DNA from: Atopsyche davidsoni | Lineage: Eukaryota; Arthropoda; Insecta; Trichoptera; Hydrobiosidae | DNA length: 64,000 nt | Direction of reading: 5' to 3' | NCBI GenBank assembly: GCA_022113835.1 | Contig: JAILWY010000015.1 | Location: 7,230,501-7,294,500, forward strand | In this document: positions 1 through 10,985 of the stretch, piece after piece | Layout of the letters: every line of letters starts with the position of its first letter | How positions within the stretch are numbered: position 1 is the stretch's first letter | Notes under the pieces: model-generated | The model's input: the letters and a program-made list of their open reading frames with translations, nothing else | Database searches by the model: none | What the model was told of the DNA's origin: nothing | Translations under genes and position numbers: made by a program

Positions 1-270
1 GGTGAAAGGCGTGTGAAAATTGAACAGATATTGTAGGGTCCAATATATGTAAAGTTAAAGCAATGTAAAAGTCTATAGGGCGTAGTTGGGTTGATATAAA
101 TGAGGGGAAAGCCATGTGAAAGTCTGTATGATGTTGCTTGGTTAATATATGTGAGGTGAAAGCCATATGAAAGTCTATACAATGTTGTTGGGTTGATATA
201 AATGAGGGGAAAGCTATATGAAAGTCTAGCTACTATTTTTGAGTTGATGTTTGTAAAGTGAAAATCACCA
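1..270. repeat. 51-bp tandem repeat (minisatellite), cut by window edge
   Basis: Degenerate tandem array with a period of 51 bp. The marker AAAGTCTA or AAAGTCTG begins at 68, 119, 170 and 221, exactly 51 bp apart, and a more diverged unit precedes these. Units share blocks such as TTGATATAAATGAGGGGAAA and CATATGAAAGTCTAT. The array decays after about 260. It lies upstream of the first visible exon of the KIAA1549-like gene, so it is probably intronic. It may continue to the left of the window. Confidence 0.8.
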
Positions 271-1368
271 AAAGTTCTAGCGATCAACTGCATTGAAGAT
301 TACATGATTTTTACTATGTTCTTTTAGTCCTAACGAATACCATACTTACCTCATTTTCTTCCCTGCAAACATCCTTTCTTCTGCAAATTTGCATGTGAAT
401 ACTAATAATTTTAGATACTTGCTGATCTCTCACTTCTTGCTCTGTTTTCTTCTTCGTAAATGTTTGAGTAATTCTCTTTTGTTGATTCCTCAATTTTGGT
501 CCCATCTATAATGCTTAAAGAGGGAATACTAGGGGGTGGGTAATCAAAATATATCAAGGTGCTTACTAATTTAAAGGGCTTCCCTATTTATGGATTTTCA
601 GCAAAATAGTATCGTAAATCACATGTTCTTTGCGTTATATAATTTTTATATAACCTCATCATATTAGCATGCAAACCTAAATACAACGTATAATTTAAGG
701 TAGTAATCTAAAAAGTTAGAGAAATTAGTTCAACAAGGTGAAAACTCCTAATGGTAGCGATGCATGCATTTTACTGTAGCGATGAAGCCTATTGAAATTA
801 TATAATTTCTATTCTTAGAATAAAATTTTCATTTATCATCCCATTTCCTTCCAATGCACTCTGCCTAATTTCCAAATTTCCCCAAGTTTTATCAATAACC
901 CCCGCCACCCCAAGGGGGAGTTTGTGTTCTCCCTCGTGGCAGGTTACCTAACCGACTGGTCTTATTATGCCACCTACAAAAACAAACAAACAACCAACGT
1001 GCTAGCCGAGACAAGCATTTCAAGCTTATAACAAATTTGGCCTAATTTGTATTTATGGACAAACACAACTTCATTTTTAATTACTGATATTTCTGCTTGA
1101 ACTCAATTTCACAGTATACATAAAAACAAAAAAATCACATGCTACAAGGTAACACTAAAATTGAAAAGTATAATTTGGCTGTGCTTTAATTATTATTAAT
1201 CACACGAAGCATCTAATTTTATTTAAGCCAAAATATCCTAAAGATGTCTTTATTATAAATTTAATATTGAGAGTTGGCTGGATCTTAACTATCACTCTCT
1301 TAACTTCCGTTGAAAATAAAATAATTATCAACAAATTCTTACAGTATTTACTTTTTACTTGATTTCAG
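271..1368. other. Intronic AT-rich stretch upstream of the first visible exon
   Basis: No open frame with coding character is visible. A short GC-richer block at about 898-1000 (runs of C and G followed by AAACAAACAAAC) could be a repeat fragment, but I cannot assign it. The stretch ends in a good splice acceptor (GATTTCAG) at 1368, so it is read as the 3' part of an intron of the KIAA1549-like gene. Confidence 0.5.
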
Positions 1369-4300
1369 ACAACAAGAGCGACACCTGGGAATTGTTCCAA
1401 CGTCTTCTTCAAGCTTGCGAAAGAAACATCACACTGATATAAAACAGTTTACCAAAAATCATACACAGAAGAATATCGCCAATCTCAGTGATTCCTCAGT
1501 TGTTGACACTCCATCAAGTACTGAACCTTCAGATTTTACAGAAACAGAAGTAGAATTCATCAATGATAATTTTGCTTCATCATCCACACCGGGAGACATC
1601 GACGACTTCCCCTTTGAATATGTCACCAACTATTTTAACGTCACTCCAAATACTGTTATCAAAGTGAAGCGCTCTACTGACAACCTAAAAGAAACACTCG
1701 GTATCAGTGGACTAAATAATGGATCTATGGAACTGTCGAATTCTTCAAGTGATGTAGTCAAAAGAGACACTTATGGTGACGAGAAACAGCCTTCAGTGGA
1801 GGTGTTTCTTCATAATGTTACAAGGGTACACATATTTATATAATTTGTTTCAATTAGCTGCCATACTCCAGTTTATATTGCCCAAAGCATAGCAGTCCTC
1901 CATCACACCATCCAGTTGTCCCATATTCAGTGTATCCACAGCCCGACACTCCTCAGGGTCACTGTTCTACACCTCCTTTACTTGTTCTCAATTGTCCATG
2001 TAATCCAGATGACCTAGCCAGATCTCAATTTTTATTGACCCTGTAATAAAATCATAGAACTCAGCACTGTAGTCTTCTCCAATTTTTCTCCATAACTTGA
2101 AGTCGAGATCTGTCAAACAATTTATTCATCATTCATTGCATTATCTCAAATAGAGAACCACCGATGGCAGCATTGCACCATAAGATAGACACCTCTATCA
2201 ATTTCCATTATATCTGCACTATATATTCAGAGTTTAATCCATATATCTATTTTAGGAAGATGCGGAGGAGTTGCGAGTGGTGTACTGGGTTTCAGTCGGA
2301 GGTCGTCCTGTTCCAGCGAAGACAGCTGCACGAGACATGAAGCTATTAGCCGATGCCGAAGTCGTTGCAGAACTTGGCTATCCTGTTACTACAAAAGCTG
2401 AACGTAAGCTTACTCAATTTTCTATGTATAAAAAGTTGTACAACCATAATATGATGTTTACTATGATAATAGTAAGTTACAAATGTATAGAAAATGCTAA
2501 CAAATTTATATTAATTTCTTCCAGCTTATCTGAAAATTCCTGAAGCATTAAATGGGGCAACACGTGCCACGAACATGCGTGACACGTGGCTGATAGTTGG
2601 TGGAGCAATCCTAGCGGCTATCTTGCTGCTGTCTCTTTTGGCTCTACTGGCGTGCCGTGTGACTGGACGGCGGAAAGGAGCCGTACCCAGTGGAGTCCTG
2701 AGAGACAGAGCTAGTATGGCTCGCACGGGAGACTTTAAGGACAATGTGGCTTATGTCAAGGATGAGAAGGATGGAAAGGTGTGCAATTAGAATATATAGA
2801 TTTAGATATTCATCTTAACAAGCATTATTTTTTACCATGGACCTATTGACATATTTTCAGAAGTTGATCAGCATGATATCTCCAAGTAAAACGCAGGGAG
2901 GAGAGGATCGTTACGTGAGCCCTGCTCGACATTATGCAAGAGGTCCACCATACCTAATGAGAGCCAACTCCGCTGACAGTACCCAAAGGTACTTATTCAC
3001 TTTTTAAAGACAGCAGTCTGAGTTTTTTAGCTTTTGGGTGATTGGTGAAGTGTGTTTGATTACTTCATACTATAAGTAGCATGCAGGCCATTTTAATCAT
3101 AACTAAAATAACACATATTCAATTAAAAATGCATAAGAAACTAAAAGGTCTGAATGATATTACAATAGATAGACACATTGTATACCTTGGATCCTTTATA
3201 GACTATAGATGCAATGGAAGTAATTGAATGTTTGCCTGAACAGTCAGTTTATTGCTGAGCCGAATAGACTCATTTCAAATCAAATAAGTTAATGAATTAA
3301 CAACATAATTGGTGCCTGAAAATACTCGCAACAAGTAACATATAGTCGAATGTGACTGATTATAAAATCTCATTAACTTCTAGTTTTGTTCAATGCTTCT
3401 TTTTTTTCTTTTAGTTCTTCTAGCTCAGACTTATCCCAAATGAATGCCACACTGCGTCAGCGACAGCGTCTATTCGAAAAACAGATGCAGAGCGAGTATG
3501 CAACTGTTAATAAGAAAAATAAATCACGAAACAGAAGAATCAGATCTAAAAAGGGTAATTTTAATATTTTGGTACATATCCTTTTAATATGATGTTATAA
3601 CTATCAAAAGTACATGACATCAAAATAAATATGAATACTTACGTTTGCAATTTATTTTGTTTCCAGTGGGTATATCAGATCTGCCTTCGGTGCGTCAGGA
3701 GCTAGTGTTAGATGATGAAGGAGTGCTGCAGCAATTCTGTCAACCGCGACCGTCTCCTTCACTCTCCAGCTGCAGTGATGAGGCACTGGCCCCGGGTCCA
3801 CGCCTCGTCAGTCCAACGTCCTATCTGTCTATGCCTTCAGTCAAGTCATTCCCAAGGTAGCAGAAAATGGGCACCAGGCGATTATATTACTTTAAGCTAT
3901 AAATATGAAATTACTATAAAAATAGACATCTATCATCTGTGAAGATGATAGATGTCTATCTTATATTTTTATATCTTAAACTGTGGTAAGCTTAACCCTT
4001 TCCACTCCAAGCATTTTTTTGTATGTTTCCACCAGCTCCCGTACAAAATTTGATATTAAGTAAGTAAACATAATTATTTTTTTTTATATTAAATAAAACG
4101 ATTTTATTAACTTATTATTTTTTATTCTTATTTCTAATATAGTGTACAATATAGTTATCCTTGAAATCAATTTTTAAAATTAATTTGAGTATGATATTTT
4201 TCGAAACATATTCCAGGATGGAGTGATGGTTTTGCCTCGCATGTTTTACAATAATACGAGGTTTCTTTTCTTCCACCTTTAATTTTTCTATTGGAACACA

Positions 4301-6040
4301 CGGCACAATCTTTGTGCTTGCCATCTGAGTGCAAATATATAAAATGTGACGTCCCATCTAATCGTTGCTCTGTGTCAGCTGCGGACCCGCTAGCCATCCT
4401 GGAACACACCATTTTTTGTTCACGTCAGGTAGTAATACGAAGGGTCCCAACGTTCTAAAATGCTTACACAGTTTGTCAAATAGTATGTATTTCGTATATG
4501 TTTCAACAGAAAATAAAAAAAAAAATTGCCTTAAAAAAATCAAACCACAATCAATTTCAGGTCCAATGTCGAGTGACACTCGACATTGGAGTTGGTGGAA
4601 ACCTGCAATGTCGAGTGACACTCGACATTGGAGTGGAAAGGGTTAAGCTAGAAGTCCTATATGATTTTTATTCATAATATTTCAGAAGTAATGCAGTGGA
4701 GCCACTCTCCCGTGTACTGGAACCCCTGAGTGTACGTCATCTCGACATGGACTCGCCCGGCCAGTCCCCACGGCGAGATGATGGCGATGAAGGGGATGGG
4801 GTGAGCGGAGGTCCTCTGCCCTTGCGCAAGGGAGGACCTGTGCGCCTTGGAAGCATGGGTCGTGACCCTGGGGTAATCAGTCCGCGAGTTTGGGACATGC
4901 ACCGCCGGAGAATGCACGGTATATTTCATGAGACTAAATGCTTCCAATGTGTTTATTTTTTTGTTAATTTCAATAAATTTACTATAAATCCACAAACTAA
5001 GAATTTAAGCTGATAAGAACTACAAAAAGTAGGGATGACTGGATATCTTTGGTATTAAAAAAACTTAAGATGTGATTATTAATATAGTTTTAAAACTTCT
5101 TAGAAATTAAATAACACCATTCTTAGTGTGAACATTGAACTGATCATTATTTTTTTTAAAAGTGAAATTGTTTTTTTATAGACAATCCATCAGATCCCCA
5201 AAACCTAGAAGCAGATCACGGAGGAGGAGCAAATATTTCTCGAATGAGACAGCGTTTTAGTGAGCTCGTAGATGACGCTTTCAGCCTGTTTGGAAGCAAC
5301 AACACTAGCCCGCGCTCCCGGAGCTCCGTACCTCAACAACCTGTAACTACAGACAAGCTGGTCACAGCTAGCAACGCCGCCAACAGGAGGCACTCTGCTA
5401 AAGATAGGTATAGAATCACTACATAATAAGTAAAACTATATGTAATACTGCAAAACTAAAATGTTGAACTCTGCACGTATTTAATAAAGTTTTCTAAGCA
5501 ATTACTTGAATGATTGACAATGTCCAATTTTATCGCAGTGACCAAATGCATCATTTGGATGCAGATAGACAAATGGGTAGACCGCAGACTGCCCTACCTC
5601 CGAGACCGCCACTTCCGCGAGAACTACTGGGCCCGACTACAGCCTGGGACTCTGCTGGTCGTCAAGTATGTATTACATTCTAATATAGCTTTAATTACTT
5701 TCAGGAATAATAACCCGAAACATTAATTAGTAATAACAACTCGATGTATAACAAAAATATAAAATTTGTTTATTAAATGTTCCTGGAGAATAAAGACATT
5801 TTTATTAACCTAGAATCCAAAAACTATATGTTCTGTAGTTTTCTACATCAATGAAATCGATTTATCATTTACTGGTCATTTCAGGGCCGAGGCTCAAGCC
5901 CTGAGCTCTCCAGACGTCCAATGGTGGATACAATGATGGTGAATACAGATTCCACCTTACCTCCAACAGACCCTGCCGTACCACTACTGAGAGCCATTCG
6001 CAAAGAATTGGATAAATTACCAGGGACCAGTGATGCGTGA
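1369..6040 (+). CDS. KIAA1549-like (DUF3827 family) single-pass membrane protein, 5'-partial
   Basis: Ten exons join in frame with GT-AG borders: 1369-1825, 2256-2403, 2525-2778, 2861-2988, 3415-3554, 3667-3856, 4686-4918, 5182-5407, 5539-5665 and 5885-6040 (stop TGA 6038-6040), giving 685 residues here. In order the protein has a Ser/Thr-rich ectodomain with N-glycosylation sequons (for example HNVTR), a conserved block reading LRVVYWVSVGGRPVPA that continues to AELGYPV, then a transmembrane helix at about residues 222-246 (WLIVGGAILAAILLLSLLAL). After a basic stop-transfer stretch the long cytoplasmic tail is Ser/Pro/Arg-rich and probably disordered. The tail ends with PAVPLLRAIRKELDKL, which resembles the C-terminus of vertebrate KIAA1549. 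Family assignment is by recognition of the block-TM-tail order and is not computed. Molecular function is not well established for the family. The N-terminal part lies left of the window. The intron between exons 6 and 7 holds a piggyBac remnant. Confidence 0.82.
3922..3959. repeat. Near-perfect short hairpin in intron
   Basis: ATAGACATCTATCATC is followed six bases later by its exact reverse complement, GATGATAGATGTCTAT, and AT-rich flanks extend the pairing. It sits only about 35 bp left of the piggyBac remnant, in the same intron. It may be a separate small MITE relic; no coding or RNA function can be shown. Confidence 0.6.
3992..4646 (-). mobile_element. piggyBac-like element remnant with TTAA target duplication
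   Basis: The ends are a perfect 15-bp terminal inverted repeat, CCCTTTCCACTCCAA at 3996-4010 and its reverse complement at 4628-4642, flanked by TTAA at 3992-3995 and 4643-4646. TTAA insertion and CCC-starting ends are hallmarks of piggyBac transposons. At the right end two copies of the palindrome ATGTCGAGTGACACTCGACAT lie about 43 bp apart (near 4566 and 4608). The minus strand at 4412-4167 still encodes the C-terminal Cys-rich domain of a piggyBac transposase (CAVC, YYCKTC, PSLHPGICFEKYHT), while the catalytic domain is missing. It is therefore an internally deleted, non-autonomous copy inside an intron of the KIAA1549-like gene. Confidence 0.92.
4167..4412 (-). pseudogene. Truncated piggyBac transposase, C-terminal cysteine-rich domain only
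   Basis: Open frame of about 80 codons whose second half has the spacing C-x2-C-x13-C-x2-C-x6-H-x3-C-x4-H typical of the RING-like C-terminal domain that binds DNA ends in piggyBac transposases. The DDD catalytic core is absent and the whole element is only 647 bp, so no active enzyme can be made. The first visible Met is not necessarily meaningful. Confidence 0.8.
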
Positions 6041-6146
6041 TGAAACAATAAGACATTTATAAAGTAGTTGACTTTTGATTAAAAGTTAAGACGTTTAGCG
6101 TGGATACATTTAATTGTGGTGAATATAGTTAGAAGATCATAGGATA

Positions 6147-6152
6147 AATAAA
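6147..6152 (+). terminator. Poly(A) signal of the KIAA1549-like gene
   Basis: AATAAA lies 107 bp after the stop codon, within an AT-rich 3' region. It is the first canonical hexamer downstream. Later AT-rich sequence offers alternatives. Confidence 0.55.
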
Positions 6153-6491
6153 CGTTATGAACTTTTTTTATGAATTTATAAAATAATACAAATAATTTAT
6201 GTTAATTATTGAATTAGTTAGAATTAAGATCACTCCCACTCTGTCCATATTTATTATGAACCCTCATTTATTATTATTAGGTACGTTTGTTTTCTTTTCA
6301 ATTATTAATATGTAGCCTTACTAAATAGAGTGAAAAAACTTATAGTTGAGCTATGTGATGATCACTTATAGAATATTCCTATTTCTGCTTAATTACTTTG
6401 TGTGGTACTTAACAGACTCCATATCATGTCTTCTCTCCAAATACACTAGCAAATCTCATGTATAATATATTGATCATCAAATGTTATAATG

Positions 6492-6682
6492 CAGGTGTCC
6501 TAAAATTACAGAGGTAACTTTAATCAAAAACACAGGCTTATAATTAAAAATTGTAAACTAATTGTAATTCTTTTTCATATATAACCTTATACTCATTCAT
6601 GAATCAATAAAAAATTATAATTTTTAATTATAAACCTGTATTTTCCTTCAAAATTACTTCCTGTGTGAATTTGAGACACTTA
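6492..6682. mobile_element. MITE-like element, about 70-bp imperfect inverted repeats
   Basis: The left arm starts GTGTCCTAAAATTACAG and contains ACAGGCTTATAATTAAAAAT. The right arm read in reverse starts GTGTCTCAAATTCACACAG and contains ACAGGTTTATAATTAAAAAT. The arms are about 70 bp with scattered mismatches around a short centre, and no coding capacity. The order of blocks is typical of short non-autonomous DNA transposons. I did not find a clear target duplication, so the superfamily stays open. Confidence 0.65.
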
Positions 6683-7649
6683 TGGAAATCTTAGTTAGTT
6701 ACTGTGGTCTATGGCCCATGTTGGGGATTCATGGGACATCGGGGAATACACATCGAGTGTTATGGGGAAACATAATAGTTAGAGTTCCCTCTCCTTGACA
6801 CTATGAATAGCACGACACGACAACCCCTGGACGCAACAACTACACAACAGTTACTAACATTTTGACTGTCAATTGACATATTCAGTATCGATCATAGTTG
6901 ATATGAAAACAACCCAATAATATTAAACTCATCATATTGACAAAATTAGTTCGGCAATATATTGTAAAAAGATAAACATTTTAAAGTAAATGTATATTTT
7001 TAATAATTGAAATCATTTCCACAAATTTTACCTACCTAAGGAATCGTGATTATTTTCCAACAATTTTTAAACAATTTTTTAATTTTTACATGACACTAAC
7101 AACTGTTCTGTCTATGCTATTGCAAATAATGAAAAATGTAATATTGTACGTTATTGAATTAAGCCAAAGATAAATATATCCTCTGATAATTTTTCTTGCT
7201 ACTAATAAGATAGGCTAAAGGTATAGTTTTATAAAATACCTCAAACTTTACGTCACAGGTGAAGAACACTATTATCGTACTTTACGTTAAAATATTAAAA
7301 TCGGTTTATGCTTGTACAGATTAAATTGAAAGTCTCGTAGTACAAAATAAAAAAACGCCAACTATTAGGTTACATTTATTACAGTATTACTAAAATACAA
7401 AGTCATTTTATGTGTCATTATAGTAAAAAGAAATATTGATGACCTCTAAATTTGTTAATGTCCAATTCGATGTCCAATTCGCTATTTCTAAAGATCAAAA
7501 GACATGTTAAAGGTTTTTTTTATAATATAAGATGTGATTGTGCTTCATTTTTTAGAAATAATAATGTTTTATACCTATGTATATCCTACAGCTAATTGTC
7601 CAAGAAAAAATCGAAGGAAAAGGGGTCATTGGAAGGAGGAAACTAACGT

Positions 7650-7790
7650 AGAATGCAGAATTTAACGTAGAAGTCGGGGGTGCAGCTGAAATTGTAAGAC
7701 TGGCCCAGGATAAATATGCATTCAGTGAGATGGTACCAACCTCCCTGAGGAGAGGCACTCGTAGAAGAAGATAAAGTATAGGTGCATGAG
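7650..7790. repeat. Possible old dispersed-repeat fragment
   Basis: The block with GGTACCAACCTCCCTGAGGA followed by GAGGCACTCGTAGAAGAAG resembles, with mismatches, the block near 18895-18940 (GGTCGCAAACCTCCACTGAG, then GAAAGGCACCCGACGAAGAAG). Similarity is short and judged by eye; the family is not identified. Confidence 0.35.
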
Positions 7791-10628
7791 ATGTGTTAAC
7801 ACTCACTTAGTGGGTAGTAAATTTGTTTTTATATTGTGAATTGTTTTATAAATTGTATTTCATTGGCCCTGATATATGATATATCTCACCAAAAGGAAAT
7901 CTTCCAGTAAAGTACAAGTCTATTATACCCTTCAATTCAATTAGTCAAAATTATAAACCTTGCTAACCGAAGACTCTCCATCTCAAGGATGGTTGCATCT
8001 GCTATTTATTTTTTTCAAAACTAATCAATATCAATTTGTATTTTAAATAATTCAACATGAAATACATGCGTGCGACTGGCGGTGGATTTGAATAATACTA
8101 TCTCAAGTATATGTTCATTTAACATTAAAAACTTATAGGTATTTTTAGTGAAAACTAGAGGTTGAAGCAGTCATCCTTAAAAACATTAATTTGGTCGGGT
8201 TGTCTGGGCACACTAAAATCTTCTTGATATATTAATTTGCATAATAATAATAGTTTATCGTAGTAGCTGTGTTAATGCATAATAGTATATTAAAGTTATA
8301 GTCACATTAGGATTATAATTGATTTGAATTAGCACAAAATATGTACATTAAGATTTTTATATTTCCAGTTTTGATAACGTAGCCTTCCGTAATAAATATA
8401 ATATCAACAAATCTTTTATATCAGATTTTACTCTTCCATAATTTAATATCTCCTAATAACAACAGTTTTTTAAATACATTGTTTTATATATGGCTTAGGG
8501 TAAGGACAAGTACTGGCACTTGTGGTTAGCCAGATACAAGTTACTTCGTTCGGTCAAACTGGTATTTGGTTAAATAATTATTGTATTATTAATCCATAAG
8601 GTTTATAATTATTTATCATATCTGATTTTTTAAAATTGAATAACTTTCATTATTATATTTATAATATTAATAAGTCTTTGACTCACAGATATCACTCCGT
8701 ACTAAATCAGAAGCATTGTCATGAGTTTTCTTTGACTTAATACATGAGTAAGATAATATACATTTACTTCTCAATACGTGACTTCTTTACATTGAATCTG
8801 ATGAATGATAACTTAGTAAATGCTACTGATTGACTAGTCAATGTCAATGTCAAATAAAAGTATTTAATAGATACCAATTTATAACAAGTACATAATGGGT
8901 TGAATTGTAGTAAATTATTTGTCGAAATTTAATGATATGAAATGTGTATATGTCGAACATATTTTGGTTGTTTATGTTTGCAAAAATTATTATTTAATGT
9001 GTCTGAATGTTACAAAATATATTTTAACAGAATCCAGTTATGATACAATGTCAGCATCCATCACACATAGCCGATGATAGCCTCATCGATTCATGAATGA
9101 TCTCATCTTACACTGATTTGATGCAGTCCTAATTCACTTCCAGGTTTGTTCATCTTCAATCAAACTCTGTACCTTGTTTATAAAATATGGAAGTTTCCTT
9201 GATTTCACTTAAGTCATAAAGCCGGAGTAAATATATCAGTGCCAGAGCGCACAAACATGCCTTAAAATAAAAGTTGGAATCAGATAATTTTTTTTAGAGT
9301 TACTAACATAATTGCGACTGAAAAATGATTTTTTAGTGCGCCTATCGCGACAATAGTGAATTTCCATAGTTTATCGTGCAAGGTACAGTAAAATTTTCCT
9401 GAACTCTAAATTCTTCTGTATTCAAGGTTTGTGATTTCACTTGTGGATTAAGATCCAGCGTTTAGCAATACTTTTGTGCCTTTTTCTTAGAAGTATTAAT
9501 GTTTTGATATTATATGAACGTACTCAATAATTTATTTCTACAAATATATAATATTGTAAGTTAAACTTACTTCGTTTATTATTCTCCGAATATATGCATG
9601 TGCAACATGTAAAGGTATAACTTATAGTAAAATAAATTCATTAAAACTATCCTATTCCTATGGTTTATAAGAAAGTTTCACTTTACCAGGTGCGGGAAAA
9701 ATACACATTTTTGAATGGAACTACAATAATTACACGCAAACATACGATCCCAATGCTTAATAAAAGATCCATGGTATGGATTGATATTTTTTATTTGCAT
9801 TATTTCTATTAAAATTTTGACAAACACTTAACGATAATTTTCAAACTACGCTTTAAATCATCTTCAACCAAGCTGGCTTAAAAACCCCATTAGAATAATT
9901 TGAGATTCTTGGACCATAAATTTAGCCTGCAAATTCTCAAAGAGTAAGATAGATTTATTAGCTTTTTTTTCCATAATTATTAGCCACAACAGGTGATATA
10001 AAACTTAAAGTAAATATACACAGGTATTATTTAACAACTTGATTAGAAATATATTAAAAAATTGCACAAATATAAAAACCACAATTGTTGAGTACGAATC
10101 TTACCAATTATTAATATACAAATCACTAAATTATTTATTGCATCCACGATTTTGGAATAAGACCTTGACGTAAGATCTTCTACCTAAAATTTTATGACCG
10201 TAACAGTTACTCTTTATAAATCTTGAAGATTTGTAACTGTAACACACAAAAATTATTGACAGAAGATCATTGTCACATATAGACCCAATTTCGTAAACAT
10301 ACAATACACTTTCACATATAGTCACAAAAATCACTTAATTATTGCTTAAGCACCTTGATAATTACACATTCGGAAGTAAAATGATTTTGATGTGCAGATA
10401 CTTAAGAGCCCTTCCCAAGATTAAAACTATTCTGATTTTTTACATGAGGGAACTATTTTTATAGAAAAAATTTAGACCTCAACTGGTTTTCTAAATCTCT
10501 CTCCCTCTTTACTCAAACACAATAGAAATGAATTAGTCTATAAGAACATTATTTATCAAAATACCTCTATTGTCAGATGTACTGAAGAAAAAATAGTTTG
10601 GTTCTGATTAAGAAGACAGTATTTGTAT

Positions 10629-10925
10629 TCAAGGCGAGGTAAATGCAAGACAATCAGTCAAAAGCAATACCGACTGCCGAGATGGTGTGTGTCGTGTCAC
10701 GTTGCCCCAACTTGAAGAATAGGGATTGTCAGGAGGAATGCGTCTTGAATATATGAGCTGCCCTTGCCAGACTGGAAATAATGGTATTAGAAAATCAGAA
10801 AGAGGAACATTAAAAACATCATAATATGTTAGAGTTTGTAAAGATATTGAGAGCATCGCTTTACAGAAATGGTGTTCTGCAGCAATGTATCGCCAGACAC
10901 GGAGACAATGACTATTGAATATCAA
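10629..10925 (-). other. Probable 3' terminal exon/UTR region of the FAM114A gene (unresolved)
   Basis: A splice acceptor (TTCAATAG) lies just after 10920 on the minus strand, preceding a moderately GC-rich block with an open frame in one phase. The phase that continues the upstream reading frame stops after 16 codons; the long open phase (about 95 codons) does not fit the donor at 10986/10985. It may be a short C-terminal exon plus 3' UTR. It holds the only GGAATGC heptamer (10735-10741) seen in the first 20 kb. Confidence 0.35.
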
Positions 10926-10985
10926 ATTACTATCTTACCTAAGCATATTATAATTATTATTATATCAAAAGACTTATTTCAATAC

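Larger units (their letters stand above)
6160..10600. other. Intergenic AT-rich spacer between two convergent genes
   Basis: No conserved coding sequence seen on either strand. It holds one MITE-like hairpin (6492-6682). A piece at about 7650-7780 ends in ACCTCCCTGAGGAGAGGCAC and loosely resembles a stretch near 18905 (ACCTCCACTGAGGAAAGGCAC), which suggests fragments of one old repeat. The 3' ends of the KIAA1549-like and FAM114A-like genes face each other across it. Confidence 0.6.

Noticed and set aside
898..1000. GC-richer block with C and G runs and AAACAAACAAAC tail, considered as a SINE.
   Set aside because: No tRNA-like box A/B promoter and no second copy found in the window.
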